Of a stretch of 64,000 nucleotides of DNA, positions 51,463 through 61,359 are shown piece after piece. This stretch comes from Pseudomonadales bacterium (GTDB lineage: Bacteria; Pseudomonadota; Gammaproteobacteria; Pseudomonadales; Azotimanducaceae). The position numbers were made by a program, and so were the translations under genes. Location of the stretch: NCBI GenBank assembly GCA_022827245.1, contig JAJDTI010000001.1, forward strand, positions 1 to 64,000. Direction: 5' to 3'. Position 1 is the stretch's first letter, and each line of letters starts with the position of its first letter. The notes under the pieces are model-generated. The model saw nothing but the letters and a program-made list of their open reading frames with translations. It did no database searches and had not been told where the DNA came from.

Positions 51463-54072
51463 CTACCACTCCAGGCCGACCTTCACGTAGGCAAACCGCC
51501 CGTTGAATCCGCCCGGCGCGTACTGGCTGAAGCGGTTGCCGAGGCCGGTGCGGGCGTTGGGATTCTCCTCCGGCGTCTCGTCGAACAGGTTCTCCGCACC
51601 GAACGTCACGGTCAGGGAGTCCGTCGCGACGTAGTGGACCAGGACATCCACCATGCCGTAGCCGTCGAAGTCGAGACCTTCCTCCGAGTCGTACCACCCT
51701 CCGTAGCGGTTCAGGCGCGCCGTGACGTCGAACCGGCCGAGCGAGTGGCTGGCCGACAGGAGCAGGCGCCGCTTCGGCAGACCGGCCTCGTAGTCGCGGA
51801 TCTCGCGCGCGTCGTCGAGCGGGCCGCCCGGGGTGTAGCGGTCTACCTCGGTGTCCGTAAGGTTGTACGCCCCGGTGAAGACGGTGAAGCCCGCCGCCGT
51901 TTGCAGGCGGTAGCTGCCGGTCGCCTCGCACCCCGTGGTGACGGTGGTGAAGTCGTTGGTGAAATAGTTGATGTAGTTCCAGCTTCGCGCCGACGTGAGG
52001 CCCGCGCGTTCGAGCATGGCGAGCAGGTCGCCCCGCACGCGGTCGCGGCCGAGGTCGGGCCGGTTCAGCTCGATGTCGCGAGACAGCGCGAGCCGGTCGC
52101 GGACCCGGATACGGTAGCAGTCCAGGGACGCCGTGAGCGATGCGCCGACGTGGACCAGTCCCAGCGAGAGGTGGGTGGACCGCTCCGGCTTCAGCGGCGC
52201 GCCGCCCAGGACCACGCCGACCGGGCTCGTCGGGGCGATCGTCGAGACGATGGACAGCGCGCGCTCGGCGCCCTCCCCGCCGATCTTCGACGTGGCATTG
52301 ATGGCGTTCGACTGGCCGGGCGTGGGTGCGCGAAAGCCCGTGCTCACGGTACCCCGCAGCGCCAGCCGGTCGTTCAGGGCGAAGCGCGAGGCCAGCTTGC
52401 CGTTCGTGGTGCCGCCGAAGTCCTCGTAGTCCTCCCACCGTACGGCCAGGCCCACGGTCCAATGGGGCCGCGGGTCGGCCTCAATGTCGGCGTACAGCGC
52501 CCGGTTGGCGCGCGACCACCGCCCGGCCGTGTCCGGGCTGAATCCGGGGAAGCCATTGGTGGCCGCGGTGAACCCCTGGGACTGGAGATCGACCGCGGCC
52601 CCCATCCAGTCGAAGCGGCGTTCCCACGACGCCGGCTCGCCGCCGCGGATCTCGAACTCCTCCTCGCGCCACTCGGCGCCGAACGCAAGGTTCGCAGCGT
52701 CCGCCAGGACACCCCAGTCGAGCGGATAGGCCAGGTCCACGTTGACGGTCGTTTCGCGTTGGACGTAGTCGCCCGGGTCGAAGCGGTAGTCCGCGGGATT
52801 GGCGGGTCCGAGCGCGGCGTTGACGGTGTTGTAGATGAAGAAGTCCACGTCGCTGACGCCGGTCCCGACACTCAGGTCCCACGTGAGCCCGCCGTCCCGC
52901 CCGCCCCGCAGGCCCGCGAAGGCCGAGTAGTCGGTCGTGTGGCCCCCGAAACGCGGCGTGAACCCGCCGGGAAACAGCGCGTTCATCACGAAGCAGCTGG
53001 GATGCGCTTCGCGGAATGCGTCCGACTGAAACACGCCGTTCGCGTAGTAGGCGCCCTCGGGTGCGAGGTCGGCCGGGCACGCGCCGGAGTTATCGCCCGT
53101 CAGGTCGCCCACCAGGCGGTGTGCGCCTTGGGTATAGACGCCCTCGCGGTCGTTGGGATTGCGGTAGTAGAAGCCGCCGTCCGTTTCCTTGGTTGCGTAA
53201 CTCGCGAACGCGTAGGCCTCCACGCGCTCCGTCGGCCAGAAGCCCAGATTCAGGAAGGTCTTCAGATTGTCCCTGACCTCGGGGCTCCCCCAGAGCTGCG
53301 CCGGATCGGGCACGGCCGCGTTGCCGGCGGCCGCGAGCGCCGCTGCGTCGGCGCGCTGCACGCTGCGCACCGTGTCCCCGGACTCGCCGTACTCCACGGT
53401 GAGGTTCGCGAAGCCGGCGGCGCCGAGGGCGATGCCGCGATTGACGGCGACGGTGACCGCTTCGCCATCCCCCGCCGCGGTGCGGCCGTAGCGCACCTCG
53501 GCGGCGCCGCCGGCGGCGGCGTCCTTGAGCACGAAGTTCATCACGCCGGCAACGGCGTCGGACCCGTACTGCGCCGCCGCGCCATCGCGGAGCACCTCGA
53601 CGCGTTCCAGCGCCATGGACGGAATCACGGACAGGTCCGGCCCCTGCGCCCCTTCCGAGGCCTTCGGCACGAGCCAGGCGATGACCGCGCCGCGGTGGCG
53701 CCGCTTGCCGTTCACCATCACGAGGGTGTGGTCGGCGGCGAGATTGCGGATGTTGGGCGGGCGAACGATGGTCGCGCCATCGGCGATCGGCTGCATGTTC
53801 ACGTTGAACGACGGCACGCTGTCGCGCAGCAGATCGAGCACGTCCGTGCCGCCGCGTTCCCGCAACGTGGCGCCGTCGACCACGTGCACGGGAGACTTCG
53901 ACTCCGCCGCGCTCTGCCCCGCGCGCCGGCTGCCCACCACGACGACCAGCTCCTCGATGCCGTGCGTGGCCGGTTGCTCGTCCGCGGCCATCCCGGGCGG
54001 TGCCGACGCCAGGCAGAAGGCCGCCACCGCGCAGCGGGGCATCCAGGGTTGTCGGCATCTGGTCAAGGGCAT
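51463..54072 (-). CDS. TonB-dependent outer membrane receptor
   Basis: The 869-residue protein has a signal peptide (CAVAAFCLASAPPGMA|ADEQ), then an N-terminal plug (SPVHVVDGATLRERGGTDVLDLLRDSVPSFNVNMQPIADG, shown in parts; RDGAAAQYGSDAVAGVMNFVLK) and a beta-barrel of about 700 residues ending in an aromatic residue (VKVGLEW), as required for outer-membrane assembly. It probably takes up an iron complex, vitamin or large organic molecule. A start at ATG 54072 gives a normal signal peptide. It is divergent from the Rieske gene, and the shared 169-nt gap carries a TetR-like palindrome. Confidence 0.93.
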   Translation of the reverse strand: MPLTRCRQPWMPRCAVAAFCLASAPPGMAADEQPATHGIEELVVVVGSRRAGQSAAESKSPVHVVDGATLRERGGTDVLDLLRDSVPSFNVNMQPIADGATIVRPPNIRNLAADHTLVMVNGKRRHRGAVIAWLVPKASEGAQGPDLSVIPSMALERVEVLRDGAAAQYGSDAVAGVMNFVLKDAAAGGAAEVRYGRTAAGDGEAVTVAVNRGIALGAAGFANLTVEYGESGDTVRSVQRADAAALAAAGNAAVPDPAQLWGSPEVRDNLKTFLNLGFWPTERVEAYAFASYATKETDGGFYYRNPNDREGVYTQGAHRLVGDLTGDNSGACPADLAPEGAYYANGVFQSDAFREAHPSCFVMNALFPGGFTPRFGGHTTDYSAFAGLRGGRDGGLTWDLSVGTGVSDVDFFIYNTVNAALGPANPADYRFDPGDYVQRETTVNVDLAYPLDWGVLADAANLAFGAEWREEEFEIRGGEPASWERRFDWMGAAVDLQSQGFTAATNGFPGFSPDTAGRWSRANRALYADIEADPRPHWTVGLAVRWEDYEDFGGTTNGKLASRFALNDRLALRGTVSTGFRAPTPGQSNAINATSKIGGEGAERALSIVSTIAPTSPVGVVLGGAPLKPERSTHLSLGLVHVGASLTASLDCYRIRVRDRLALSRDIELNRPDLGRDRVRGDLLAMLERAGLTSARSWNYINYFTNDFTTVTTGCEATGSYRLQTAAGFTVFTGAYNLTDTEVDRYTPGGPLDDAREIRDYEAGLPKRRLLLSASHSLGRFDVTARLNRYGGWYDSEEGLDFDGYGMVDVLVHYVATDSLTVTFGAENLFDETPEENPNARTGLGNRFSQYAPGGFNGRFAYVKVGLEW

Positions 54073-54177
54073 CCACAAGGACCGTACGTCACCACCCCTC
54101 CGTCGGGGCAATCGACCTGCGCAAACGCCTGATCCGCGCTACGTATCTTCTCATGCGCGATTGCATGATGTACGTCG

Positions 54178-54195
54178 TGAGACATCTATGTATCA
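54178..54195. promoter_or_regulatory. TetR-type operator upstream of the Rieske and TonB genes
   Basis: TGAGACAT (54178-54185), CT, ATGTATCA (54188-54195) is a palindrome with one mismatch. Its half-site TGAGACAT is the same as that of the site at 56276-56282 in front of the TetR gene, so one regulator probably binds both. Confidence 0.65.
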
Positions 54196-54241
54196 TGGCG
54201 GGGAATGAAATCGAAGCGAGGAGGTTGCCGAAGGGCAACGT

Positions 54242-55330
54242 GTGAAGACCGCTGACGCCGGACAATCGACCTTCGACCCGGCCCGGGCGCTGCCCGCGGC
54301 CGCGTACAGGGATCCAGGATGGCTCGCGGCCGAGAAGGACCGCATCTGGCACCGCGACTGGGTCTTCGCGACCACCGAGGACGCGCTCGCGGAACCGGGC
54401 GACCAGGTTCCCGTGACGATCGGCGATCAGCCTGTTCTGCTCCTGCGCAACCAGGCGGGCGAACTGGTGGCCCTGTCGAACCTGTGCGCCCACCGGGGGA
54501 CGCTGCTGGTCGAGCAGCCAGCCAACGCCAGGCGCATTCAGTGCCCCTACCATGCCTGGACCTACGACGACGCCGGTCGACTGGTCGGCGCGCCTTTCGC
54601 GCCGAGCGGCGTCATCGACAGATCGGCCCACCGTCTCCCCACGTATCGTGTCGAGTCCTGGCACGGGCTCGTGTTCGTCAGCCTCGACGACGGCGTGGAG
54701 TCGCTCGCCCGGCGCTTCGCCTTGATCGAACGGCATGTGTCCGCCGCCGGAATCGATGCCCTGGATCACCGGGCAGACATGCAATCGGCGGAAACGTGGG
54801 CCTGCAACTGGAAGGTCGCGATCATCAATGCCATGGAGAGCTATCACCTCTTCAAGGTCCATCCCGAGACCCTCGAACCCTTCACGCCCACCAGGGATGC
54901 TTACTACGTCGCGGGTTCCGCCCGGGCGACCGCCACCGGCGGCGCGTTCAAGGGCCAGGACGACTATCTGCTGCTCAGCCTGCCACCCGGGTTCGTCGGG
55001 GTGCTCACCCGAGGGAGCTTCGTCTGGCAGGCCGTGCACCCGGTAGACAGCGACCGTTGTGCTGTCCGCACCGGGGGAGCCTACGCATCCCACCGACCCG
55101 CCAGCCCTTTCGGACGGATCGGCAAGTGGCTTGGTCGGGCGGCCGCAGCCGCGTACCCGCAACCCGACTTCCTGCGGGAGGACAAGGCCATCTGCGAGCG
55201 CGTACAGCGCGGCGTCACCGGCGATTTCCTTCCGGGCACCCTGGTACCCATCGAGCGGGTCGTGCGCGATTTCGGGGACTATCTCAACTGGCGGCTCAAC
55301 GACGTCGAGCCGCCCCTGGCTCGCGACTGA
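54242..55330 (+). CDS. Rieske non-haem iron oxygenase, alpha subunit-like
   Basis: The 362-residue protein has the Rieske cluster C82-x-H84 and C101-x-x-H104 (LCAHRGTLL, CPYHAW) and the mononuclear iron site around E199, H202 and H207 (NAMESYHLFKVHPE). It should oxygenate an aromatic, sterol or amine substrate with electrons from a reductase that is not in this window. The start is GTG 54242. AGGAG(G) lies 17 nt upstream, but a 16-nt perfect hairpin (GTTGCC-GAAG-GGCAAC, 54224-54239) between it and the start would bring it closer. Confidence 0.92.
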   Translation: MKTADAGQSTFDPARALPAAAYRDPGWLAAEKDRIWHRDWVFATTEDALAEPGDQVPVTIGDQPVLLLRNQAGELVALSNLCAHRGTLLVEQPANARRIQCPYHAWTYDDAGRLVGAPFAPSGVIDRSAHRLPTYRVESWHGLVFVSLDDGVESLARRFALIERHVSAAGIDALDHRADMQSAETWACNWKVAIINAMESYHLFKVHPETLEPFTPTRDAYYVAGSARATATGGAFKGQDDYLLLSLPPGFVGVLTRGSFVWQAVHPVDSDRCAVRTGGAYASHRPASPFGRIGKWLGRAAAAAYPQPDFLREDKAICERVQRGVTGDFLPGTLVPIERVVRDFGDYLNWRLNDVEPPLARD

Positions 55331-55340
55331 TCCGAACTCC

Positions 55341-55601
55341 ATGGAACCAGTCGGAACGCCGTCCCAAAGCCGGTTCCGGCCGTGGCTCACCTGGGCCGCG
55401 CTGGCGGCGATCTGGTGCGCCGCGGTCCTGGATCAGCTTTGGGTGTTCTCGCTTCTCCTGGTGGCGTGGGCCCTCTACGACATCCGCACGGGGGAGAGCC
55501 TCTTCATACAGCGCATCACCCGACGACAGCAGCCGGTGACGTACTGGATCATCGTGGCGACCTGGCTCTCGTTCGGTCTACTCGGGATCCTGTATCGGTG
55601 A
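55341..55601 (+). CDS. Small two-span membrane protein
   Basis: The 86-residue protein has two hydrophobic segments (WLTWAALAAIWCAAVLDQLWVFSLLLVAWALYD around 14-46 and YWIIVATWLSFGLLGIL near the end). No family recognised. It starts 11 nt after the Rieske stop, so it is probably in the same transcript and may anchor or assist the oxygenase. Confidence 0.7.
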   Translation: MEPVGTPSQSRFRPWLTWAALAAIWCAAVLDQLWVFSLLLVAWALYDIRTGESLFIQRITRRQQPVTYWIIVATWLSFGLLGILYR

Positions 55602-55640
55602 AGGCCGCCAACGGCGGCTCGAGGTGCCCATGCAACAACC

Positions 55641-56198
55641 CTATCGCAGCCCAACAGTCAGGGTGCGCACGGCCAGTTCGGTCGCTTCGTCGGCGCTGAG
55701 GTAGCCTTCCGCAACGGCGTTCCACGCCGTCCAGACGAGTTGATCGATCTGCGCGACGACCCAGGCCGAGGGGACGTCCCTGCCGACATCTCCCTGTTCC
55801 TTCAGGTCCTCGACCAACGCCACGGCCCACTCCAGTTGCGTCCCGTAGCCCTCGTCAACCCTCCGGTCGTCCGTGTAGTTGGTACCGAGGAAACTGTATC
55901 GGTCGCCGAGCGGAATGACCGCCCGGAACATGTTCCGCAGCCGGTCGACGGCGCGTTGACCCGCCGTGGCCTGCGCCCGGACGGCCGCGTTCATGTCCTC
56001 GATGCAGCGGATCCCGATGGCGCTGACGAGGTCGTCCCGGGTACGGAAATGACGGTGCAGCGTTGCCCGGCCGACGCCGGCCTGGACGGCGATCTCGCTC
56101 ATCGTCGCACCGGCGTTGGCGTTCAGAACGCGAATCGCGGCTTCGACGATCGCCTCCAGGGTCGCCGGACGGATGACGTGTCTTCGAGGTGCGCTCAT
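55641..56198 (-). CDS. TetR-family transcriptional repressor
   Basis: The 185-residue protein has a TetR N-terminal HTH ([46 protein letters not shown], in parts) and a helical ligand-binding C-terminus. The promoter gap to the divergent haem-protein gene holds a perfect palindrome with half-site TGAGACAT. A one-mismatch version lies before the Rieske gene, so this regulator likely controls the uptake/oxidation cluster around it. Confidence 0.92.
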   Translation of the reverse strand: MSAPRRHVIRPATLEAIVEAAIRVLNANAGATMSEIAVQAGVGRATLHRHFRTRDDLVSAIGIRCIEDMNAAVRAQATAGQRAVDRLRNMFRAVIPLGDRYSFLGTNYTDDRRVDEGYGTQLEWAVALVEDLKEQGDVGRDVPSAWVVAQIDQLVWTAWNAVAEGYLSADEATELAVRTLTVGLR

Positions 56199-56272
56199 CC
56201 CTCAGTCCCTACCGATTCAGGATCGCCCCGCATTACGGGTTGGGACCACGTGTGTTGACCCACATACCCCGG

Positions 56273-56294
56273 TTTGAGACATTGATGTCTCAAA
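56273..56294. promoter_or_regulatory. Perfect TetR-type palindrome
   Basis: TTTGAGACAT (56273-56282), TG, ATGTCTCAAA (56285-56294) is a perfect 10-bp inverted repeat, 75 nt upstream of the TetR start and 21 nt before the chosen ATG of the haem protein. It can serve both directions. Confidence 0.75.
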
Positions 56295-56314
56295 TTGCCA
56301 GCAAGCAGGCACCC

Positions 56315-59300
56315 ATGACCGTCAGAACCCGGGCTCAGGGAGTGGTGCCGCCACCGCTTGAACGCCGCATCCCGCTGTCCGCGGGCCTGACCAAAGCCCG
56401 CCTTCCCGGGCTTGCACTGGCGTGCGCATTCTACCTCTCGACGGCGCACGCGGCCGACTTCATCGCTTTCGAGTCGGGCCCGGTGCGCCCCATGGCGCTG
56501 TCGCCCGACGGGCGCATGCTCTACGCCGTCAACACGCCCGACAACCGGCTCGAGATCTTCACGGTGAGCGATGCCGGCACGCTCGCGCATGCAGCAGCGG
56601 TCCCCGTGGGCCTGGAACCGGTTGCCGTCACAGTCCGCAATCCTGCCGAAGCCTGGGTCGTCAACCATCTCTCGGACTCGGTCAGCATCGTCGACACGCA
56701 AGCGCTGACGGGGACCACGCCGGGGGAACCCGGCGTGCCGTTCGTGGCGCGCACGCTCCTCGTCGGCGATGAACCGCGCGACATCGTCTTTGCCCAGGGC
56801 CGGGCGTTCATCACGACCGCGCACCGTGGCCAGCAGCGTACCCACCCGTCCATTGCCGACGTTCCCGGCGCCGGAGACCACCAACTGCACACGCCGGGGA
56901 TCGGCCGGGCGGACGTCTGGGTGTTCGACGCCGAACAACCCGGCCCGGGCGTGGGCGGTACGCCGCTCAGGATCGTCGAACTGTTCGGCGACACGCCACG
57001 CGCGCTCGCCGTGAGCCCGATGGCAACACCGTCTATGCAGCAGTGTTCCATTCGGGAAACCAGACCAGCGTGATTCACGAAGCCGTGATGTGCCGGGGAT
57101 TCGAGGATACGCCCCGGGGCTACTTCGTCGGCGCCACCTGGGCGCCCCGGCGGGGCGATCAACGCTGCATCGCCGGCCAGGTCCCCGCCCGGCATGCAAC
57201 CGCGTCTCCCAACGGACCGGCAGACAAGACCCTGCCCATGGGGCGCCCGTTGCCGAGCACCGGGGCCGACGGCGAGCCCGCTCCGTTCACCGCCATGATC
57301 GTCAAATGGCATGAAGAGTCCGGCGAGTGGCGGGACTCACGAGGCCTGAACTACTCGAACGGGATCCGTTTCTATCTCCCGGACAGGGACGTGTTCGCGC
57401 TCGACGCCGCCACGCTGGAGGAGGCAGCCAGTTTTCGCCACGTCGGCACGACCCTGTTCAACATGGCGGTCAACCCCGTGACCGGCAGGATCTACGTAGC
57501 CAATACCGACGCGCAGAACCACATCCGCTTCGAAGGTCCGGGCGTTCGCGGCGGATCCACCGTTCAGGGCAACATCGCGCACACGCAGATCACCGTCATC
57601 GATCCCGCCACCGGCTCGGTCGACCGGAGGCACCTGAACCGCCATATCGACTATACGGTGCTGAAGGCGTCCGCCGACGTGCGCCGGCACAGCCTGTCCA
57701 CGCCGCTCGAACTGCAGGTGAGCGCCGATGGCGCCACACTCTACGTCGCCGCCCTGGGCTCCGACCGGATCGGCGTGTTCGCCACCGCCGACCTGGAGAA
57801 CGATGCGCTGTGGGACGGCACCGGCGAGGAGTTCGATCCGACGGTTGCCAGCGCCGGCTATCTGACGGTGACCGGCGGGCCCGCCGGCCTGCTGCTCGAT
57901 GAGTCGCGTAACGGTGAGAACGGGTTGCTGTACGTTTACACGCACATCGACCGCGGCATTAGCGTGATCGATCCGTCAACCGGCGCCCTCTTGCAGACGG
58001 TTCAGCTCCACAACCCGGAACCCCCTTCCGTGCTTGCCGGCCGGCGGATGCTGTACGACGCGGACGGAACCTCGTCGAACGGCGAGTCGTCCTGTGCGAG
58101 CTGTCATGTCTTTGGCGACACCGATCATCTGAGCTGGAACCTGGGCAACCCCGATGCGGCAAACTCGGTCAACCCACAACCCTTTCCCACGTTTTCCGAT
58201 TTTTTCCTGAACTGCGATTTCTTCGGCCACTACCCGGGGTGCGAATTCGTGCCCTGGGTCAACGGCAACGGCGACCAGCTCGCGTTTGCCTCGATGAAGG
58301 GTCCGATGGCCACGCAGACCATGCGCGGCATGTCCACCCACGGCCACATGCACTGGCGGGGCGACCGGGCCACAGGCTACTTCGGGACGGACGATGCGCA
58401 AACGCTCGATGAGAAGCTCTCCTTCAAGAACTTCATCGTCGGCTTCGAGAGCCTGCTCGGCCTGGACGTGGAGCTCACGGACGCCGGCCGTCCCGACAAG
58501 CCGCCGGAGGTCGTTCGACTCGAGGACGACGTCGACGCGTTTGCCGACTTCATGCTGGCCGTGCAACTGCCGCCCAATCCCATCAAGCCGCTGGACAACC
58601 GCCACAGCCCGTCGGCGCGGCTCGGGGACGCGTTCTTCAGCGGGCCGCGACGCTCCGACGGCACCGGCCCGGGATTCGATCTCCCCGACAACCGCAATGG
58701 CGCGGAACCTGACGGCCGCAACTGCGAAGGCTGCCACACCCACGAACCCGCCAAGGGCTTATTCGGCACCGACGGCAGCGCAGGGCACGGCGGTGAAGTG
58801 CTGATCCTGAAGGTCCCGCACCTGCGCAACCTCTACCAGAAGGTAGGCATGTTCGGGCTGCCGAACCGCGAGTACTTCCTCCCCTCCACCACCGAGGCCC
58901 ACCAGGGGGACCAGATCCGCGGTTTCGGGTTCCTGCACGACGGCGCCACCGACAAGCTGTTCAACTTCCTGCAGGGCGCCGTATTCGACGACGGCGCCAC
59001 GACCTGCGCCGACCTCGGGGTACCGGACAGCGCCAGTTACGGGGGGTCGTTGGGCAGCTGGTTCGGCTGCGATTTCAGTGACGGAATGGACGTCGGCATC
59101 CCCGGGGACACGGTGCGGCAAGGCCTGGTCGACTACCTCATGGAGTTCGACACCGACCTCGCGCCGATCGTCGGGCAACAGGTCACGCTGGACGCGACCA
59201 ACGCCGCATCCGCCAACCCGCGCATCGACCTGCTGCTCCGGCGCGCTCCGACGCCTTTCGAGTCGTTCATTCTCGGTGGCGCCGTCACCGAATGCGACCT

Positions 59301-59588
59301 GGTCGTCAAAGGCGTTGTCGACGGCCAGGCGCGGGGCTGGGTACGGCGCTCCGACGGCAACTTCAAGGACGACCTGGGGTTGACGTGGACGGAAGCCGAC
59401 GTGCGTGCGCTCGCCGCGCAGGAAGGTCCCCTGACCTATACCTGCGCGCCGCCGGGTTCAGGGGTGCGCATGGGGATCGACCGGGACGGCGACGACGTGC
59501 CGGATGGCGTCGACAGCCGCCCCTCCCACGCCAACGTCGATCAGAACGACGCGAGATCACTCATGCCTTCGGTGTCCCGAAGCCCTGA
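56315..59588 (+). pseudogene. Beta-propeller dihaem c-type cytochrome (MauG/CCP-like), frameshifted
   Basis: From ATG 56315 a signal peptide ([17 protein letters not shown]) is followed by YVTN/lactonase-like propeller repeats ([23 protein letters not shown]). The frame breaks at 57016-57018: one extra C would give [22 protein letters not shown]. The second part carries haem c sites CASCH (58093) and CEGCH (about 58724), cytochrome-c-peroxidase-like features and a calcium-type DRDGDDVPDGVD near the end. A further frame change near 59545 is suspected: only the alternative frame stops (TGA 59586) just before the convergent gene ends. It would be a periplasmic redox protein of about 1090 residues. 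Either damaged or mis-assembled. Confidence 0.8.
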
Positions 59589-59595
59589 CTGGCGC

Positions 59596-59982
59596 TCAGT
59601 GCCTCCGCGAGTCGCTCTCTCCCGCTCCGGACGCTCCGCCGTCCTCGAAGTGGGCGCGTACCTCCTCCATGACGCACCGCTTCAACTCGGCGGGGTCCGC
59701 GCCGCCCTCGGCGTAGCGCTCCGCCAGGAGTTCGAGGTCCCGCTCACCGAAGGACAGGCTGATGCGTGGGCGCTGGATCTTCGCGTAGGGGAGACCGACC
59801 AGCTTGCGGACGTAGTCGGAGTAGCTGAGGTTCTCGGCCGCCGCGGCAAGCCGGATCCTGCGCATCAGCGACTGCTGGAACTCGAAGTGGACCTGCACCT
59901 TCCGGAGCGCCTGCCGCTCCGCCTGGAAGCGCTCGGCGGACGGCGCCTGCGACCCGCGCCGCCTGGGCCGTCCCCTCCTCAT
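59596..59982 (-). CDS. Unknown small protein downstream of yjfK
   Basis: The 128-residue protein has an Arg-rich start, then ALRKVQVHFEFQQSLMRRIRLAAAAENLSYSDYVRKLVGL, and an acidic helical tail (ERYAEGGADPAELKRCVMEEVRAHFED). I do not recognise it. The NLSYSDYVRKLVGLP segment resembles a ribbon-helix-helix or similar DNA-binding or stress-adaptor helix, but this is weak. Its start overlaps the yjfK stop (ATGA), so it belongs to the YjfI/PspA operon. Confidence 0.65.
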   Translation of the reverse strand: MRRGRPRRRGSQAPSAERFQAERQALRKVQVHFEFQQSLMRRIRLAAAAENLSYSDYVRKLVGLPYAKIQRPRISLSFGERDLELLAERYAEGGADPAELKRCVMEEVRAHFEDGGASGAGESDSRRH

Positions 59983-60626
59983 CGCCCCTGGCTGTCCCCC
60001 GGCCACATCGACTCGATGACGTCCGGCGGGACGTTGACGTCGAGGGAAACGTCGGTGTCGCCGTCCGCCCATACCTCGACGGTCAGCCCGAAGCGGCCGG
60101 TCGGGTCCTCGCACTCGTGGGAGCGGAGCTCCTCGGCGTCGTCGTCCCGGTAGCGGGAGAGATCCTCGCCGCGGCAGTCCCGGTCGTGGAAGTAGCCCTC
60201 GGTCCACTTCTTGACCTGGGAGTACCGCTCGGCGAGCCAGCCCTCGTATTCGGGCAGGGCGGACACCACTTCGAGGTCCACGAATCCGTCTTCCCACAGC
60301 CCCGCGAACGCCGCCTCGTCAAAGAGTTTCAGCACGTCGCGCCGGGGTACATCCCGGGACAGCGTCAGCTCCGAGACGTCGCGCGCCGCGTACGCGAGGT
60401 AGATCCGGCCGCCTTCCACGCCGTCGAGGGTGAGCTCCGGATGCAGCCCGTCCTCGAACTCGTAGGCGGCTATCTTCGACACCTCGAAGGTGTGTCCCTG
60501 CACGCTCGGCGGCAGGGCGAGGCGATGCTTGAACGTCAGCAGGTCTCCGGCGCCGAGGTCGCCCGCGCCTTCGAGGCGGCGCGCCTCGGGACCGGAACCG
60601 CTGCGCCGGAAGAGCTTGCGGAGCAC
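59979..60626 (-). CDS. yjfK: DUF2491 family protein (YjfK-like)
   Basis: The 215-residue protein (GTG start) has ALPPSVQGHTFEVSKIAAYEFEDG, LDGVEGGRIYLAYAARDVSELTLSRDVPR and FDEAAFAGLWEDGFVDLEVV, as in DUF2491/YjfK, a family found beside PspA-like genes. It is acidic and soluble; function is unknown, perhaps in envelope stress. It follows the PspA-like gene by 2 nt. Confidence 0.85.
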   Translation of the reverse strand: MLRKLFRRSGSGPEARRLEGAGDLGAGDLLTFKHRLALPPSVQGHTFEVSKIAAYEFEDGLHPELTLDGVEGGRIYLAYAARDVSELTLSRDVPRRDVLKLFDEAAFAGLWEDGFVDLEVVSALPEYEGWLAERYSQVKKWTEGYFHDRDCRGEDLSRYRDDDAEELRSHECEDPTGRFGLTVEVWADGDTDVSLDVNVPPDVIESMWPGDSQGR

Positions 60627-60628
60627 TG

Positions 60629-61324
60629 TCAACCGGCCTGACGGGCCTTCAGCCGCGCGAGCACGTCGTTCGCGCCGCCGCTGCCGGACGCGCCGATGCC
60701 CTTCGCGCGCAGCTTCGCGTCGATGTCGTCCCCGGCCTCCTCGCCTTCGAGCCACTCGCCGGCCTGCATGCGGTCCTGCCAGTTTTCCTGCTTGGCCTTG
60801 ACCCGCTCGAGCGCCGCCGAGACCCGGTGCGAGCTCGAACCGGTGGCCGCGAAATTCCGCGACACGGACTCGGTCGCGCGCTGCAGTTCCTGCACCGTGC
60901 GCACCTTGTCGAGTTCCCGCTTGTTCTTCTGGATGGTCCGCTCGCGGGCCTTGATCATCGCGTGGATCTTGTTGATCTCGGCATCGAGCGCGGCCTGCTC
61001 GGAACCCTTGTCGTTCCGGTCGCTCTCGAGCTCCGCGATGCGCTCCGCCACCTCGGTGGCCAGGGCTTCCTCGCCGGCGTTCAGCGCGGCGACCGCCTTC
61101 TGCTCGTAGTCCGCGACGTCGGCATCGAGCGTCGCCATCTCCCGCTTCAGCTTGATCTCCGAGCTCTTCATGCGCGTCAGGCTCTGCTTCGCGCTGCCGA
61201 TGGCCGCCTCCGCGTCCCGGATCTCCTGTTCGAGGATGCGGATCGCGTTCGCGTCCACGATGGCCTCGCCCACCTCGCTCGCGCCGCCCCGCAACGCCGT
61301 CAGCATGTCTCTCAATACACCCAT
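60629..61324 (-). CDS. yjfJ: PspA/IM30-family protein (YjfJ-like)
   Basis: The 231-residue protein is nearly all coiled coil, with the PspA start MGVLRDMLTALRGGASEVGEAIVDANAIRILEQEIRDAEA (in parts) and AALDAEINKIHAMIKARERTIQ. PspA/IM30 proteins bind membranes and stabilise them under stress. In enterobacteria a similar yjfI-yjfJ-yjfK group exists, and the same order is found here. Confidence 0.9.
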   Translation of the reverse strand: MGVLRDMLTALRGGASEVGEAIVDANAIRILEQEIRDAEAAIGSAKQSLTRMKSSEIKLKREMATLDADVADYEQKAVAALNAGEEALATEVAERIAELESDRNDKGSEQAALDAEINKIHAMIKARERTIQKNKRELDKVRTVQELQRATESVSRNFAATGSSSHRVSAALERVKAKQENWQDRMQAGEWLEGEEAGDDIDAKLRAKGIGASGSGGANDVLARLKARQAG

Positions 61325-61359
61325 GATTACCTCCGTTTGTGCTTTCCCGGTGCGGCCGC

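Noticed and set aside
57043..60153. A single 1036-codon frame extending past the haem protein
   Set aside because: Beyond about 59588 it runs antisense through the 59596-59982 gene and into the yjfK-like gene, so the tail is a shadow and not real coding sequence.
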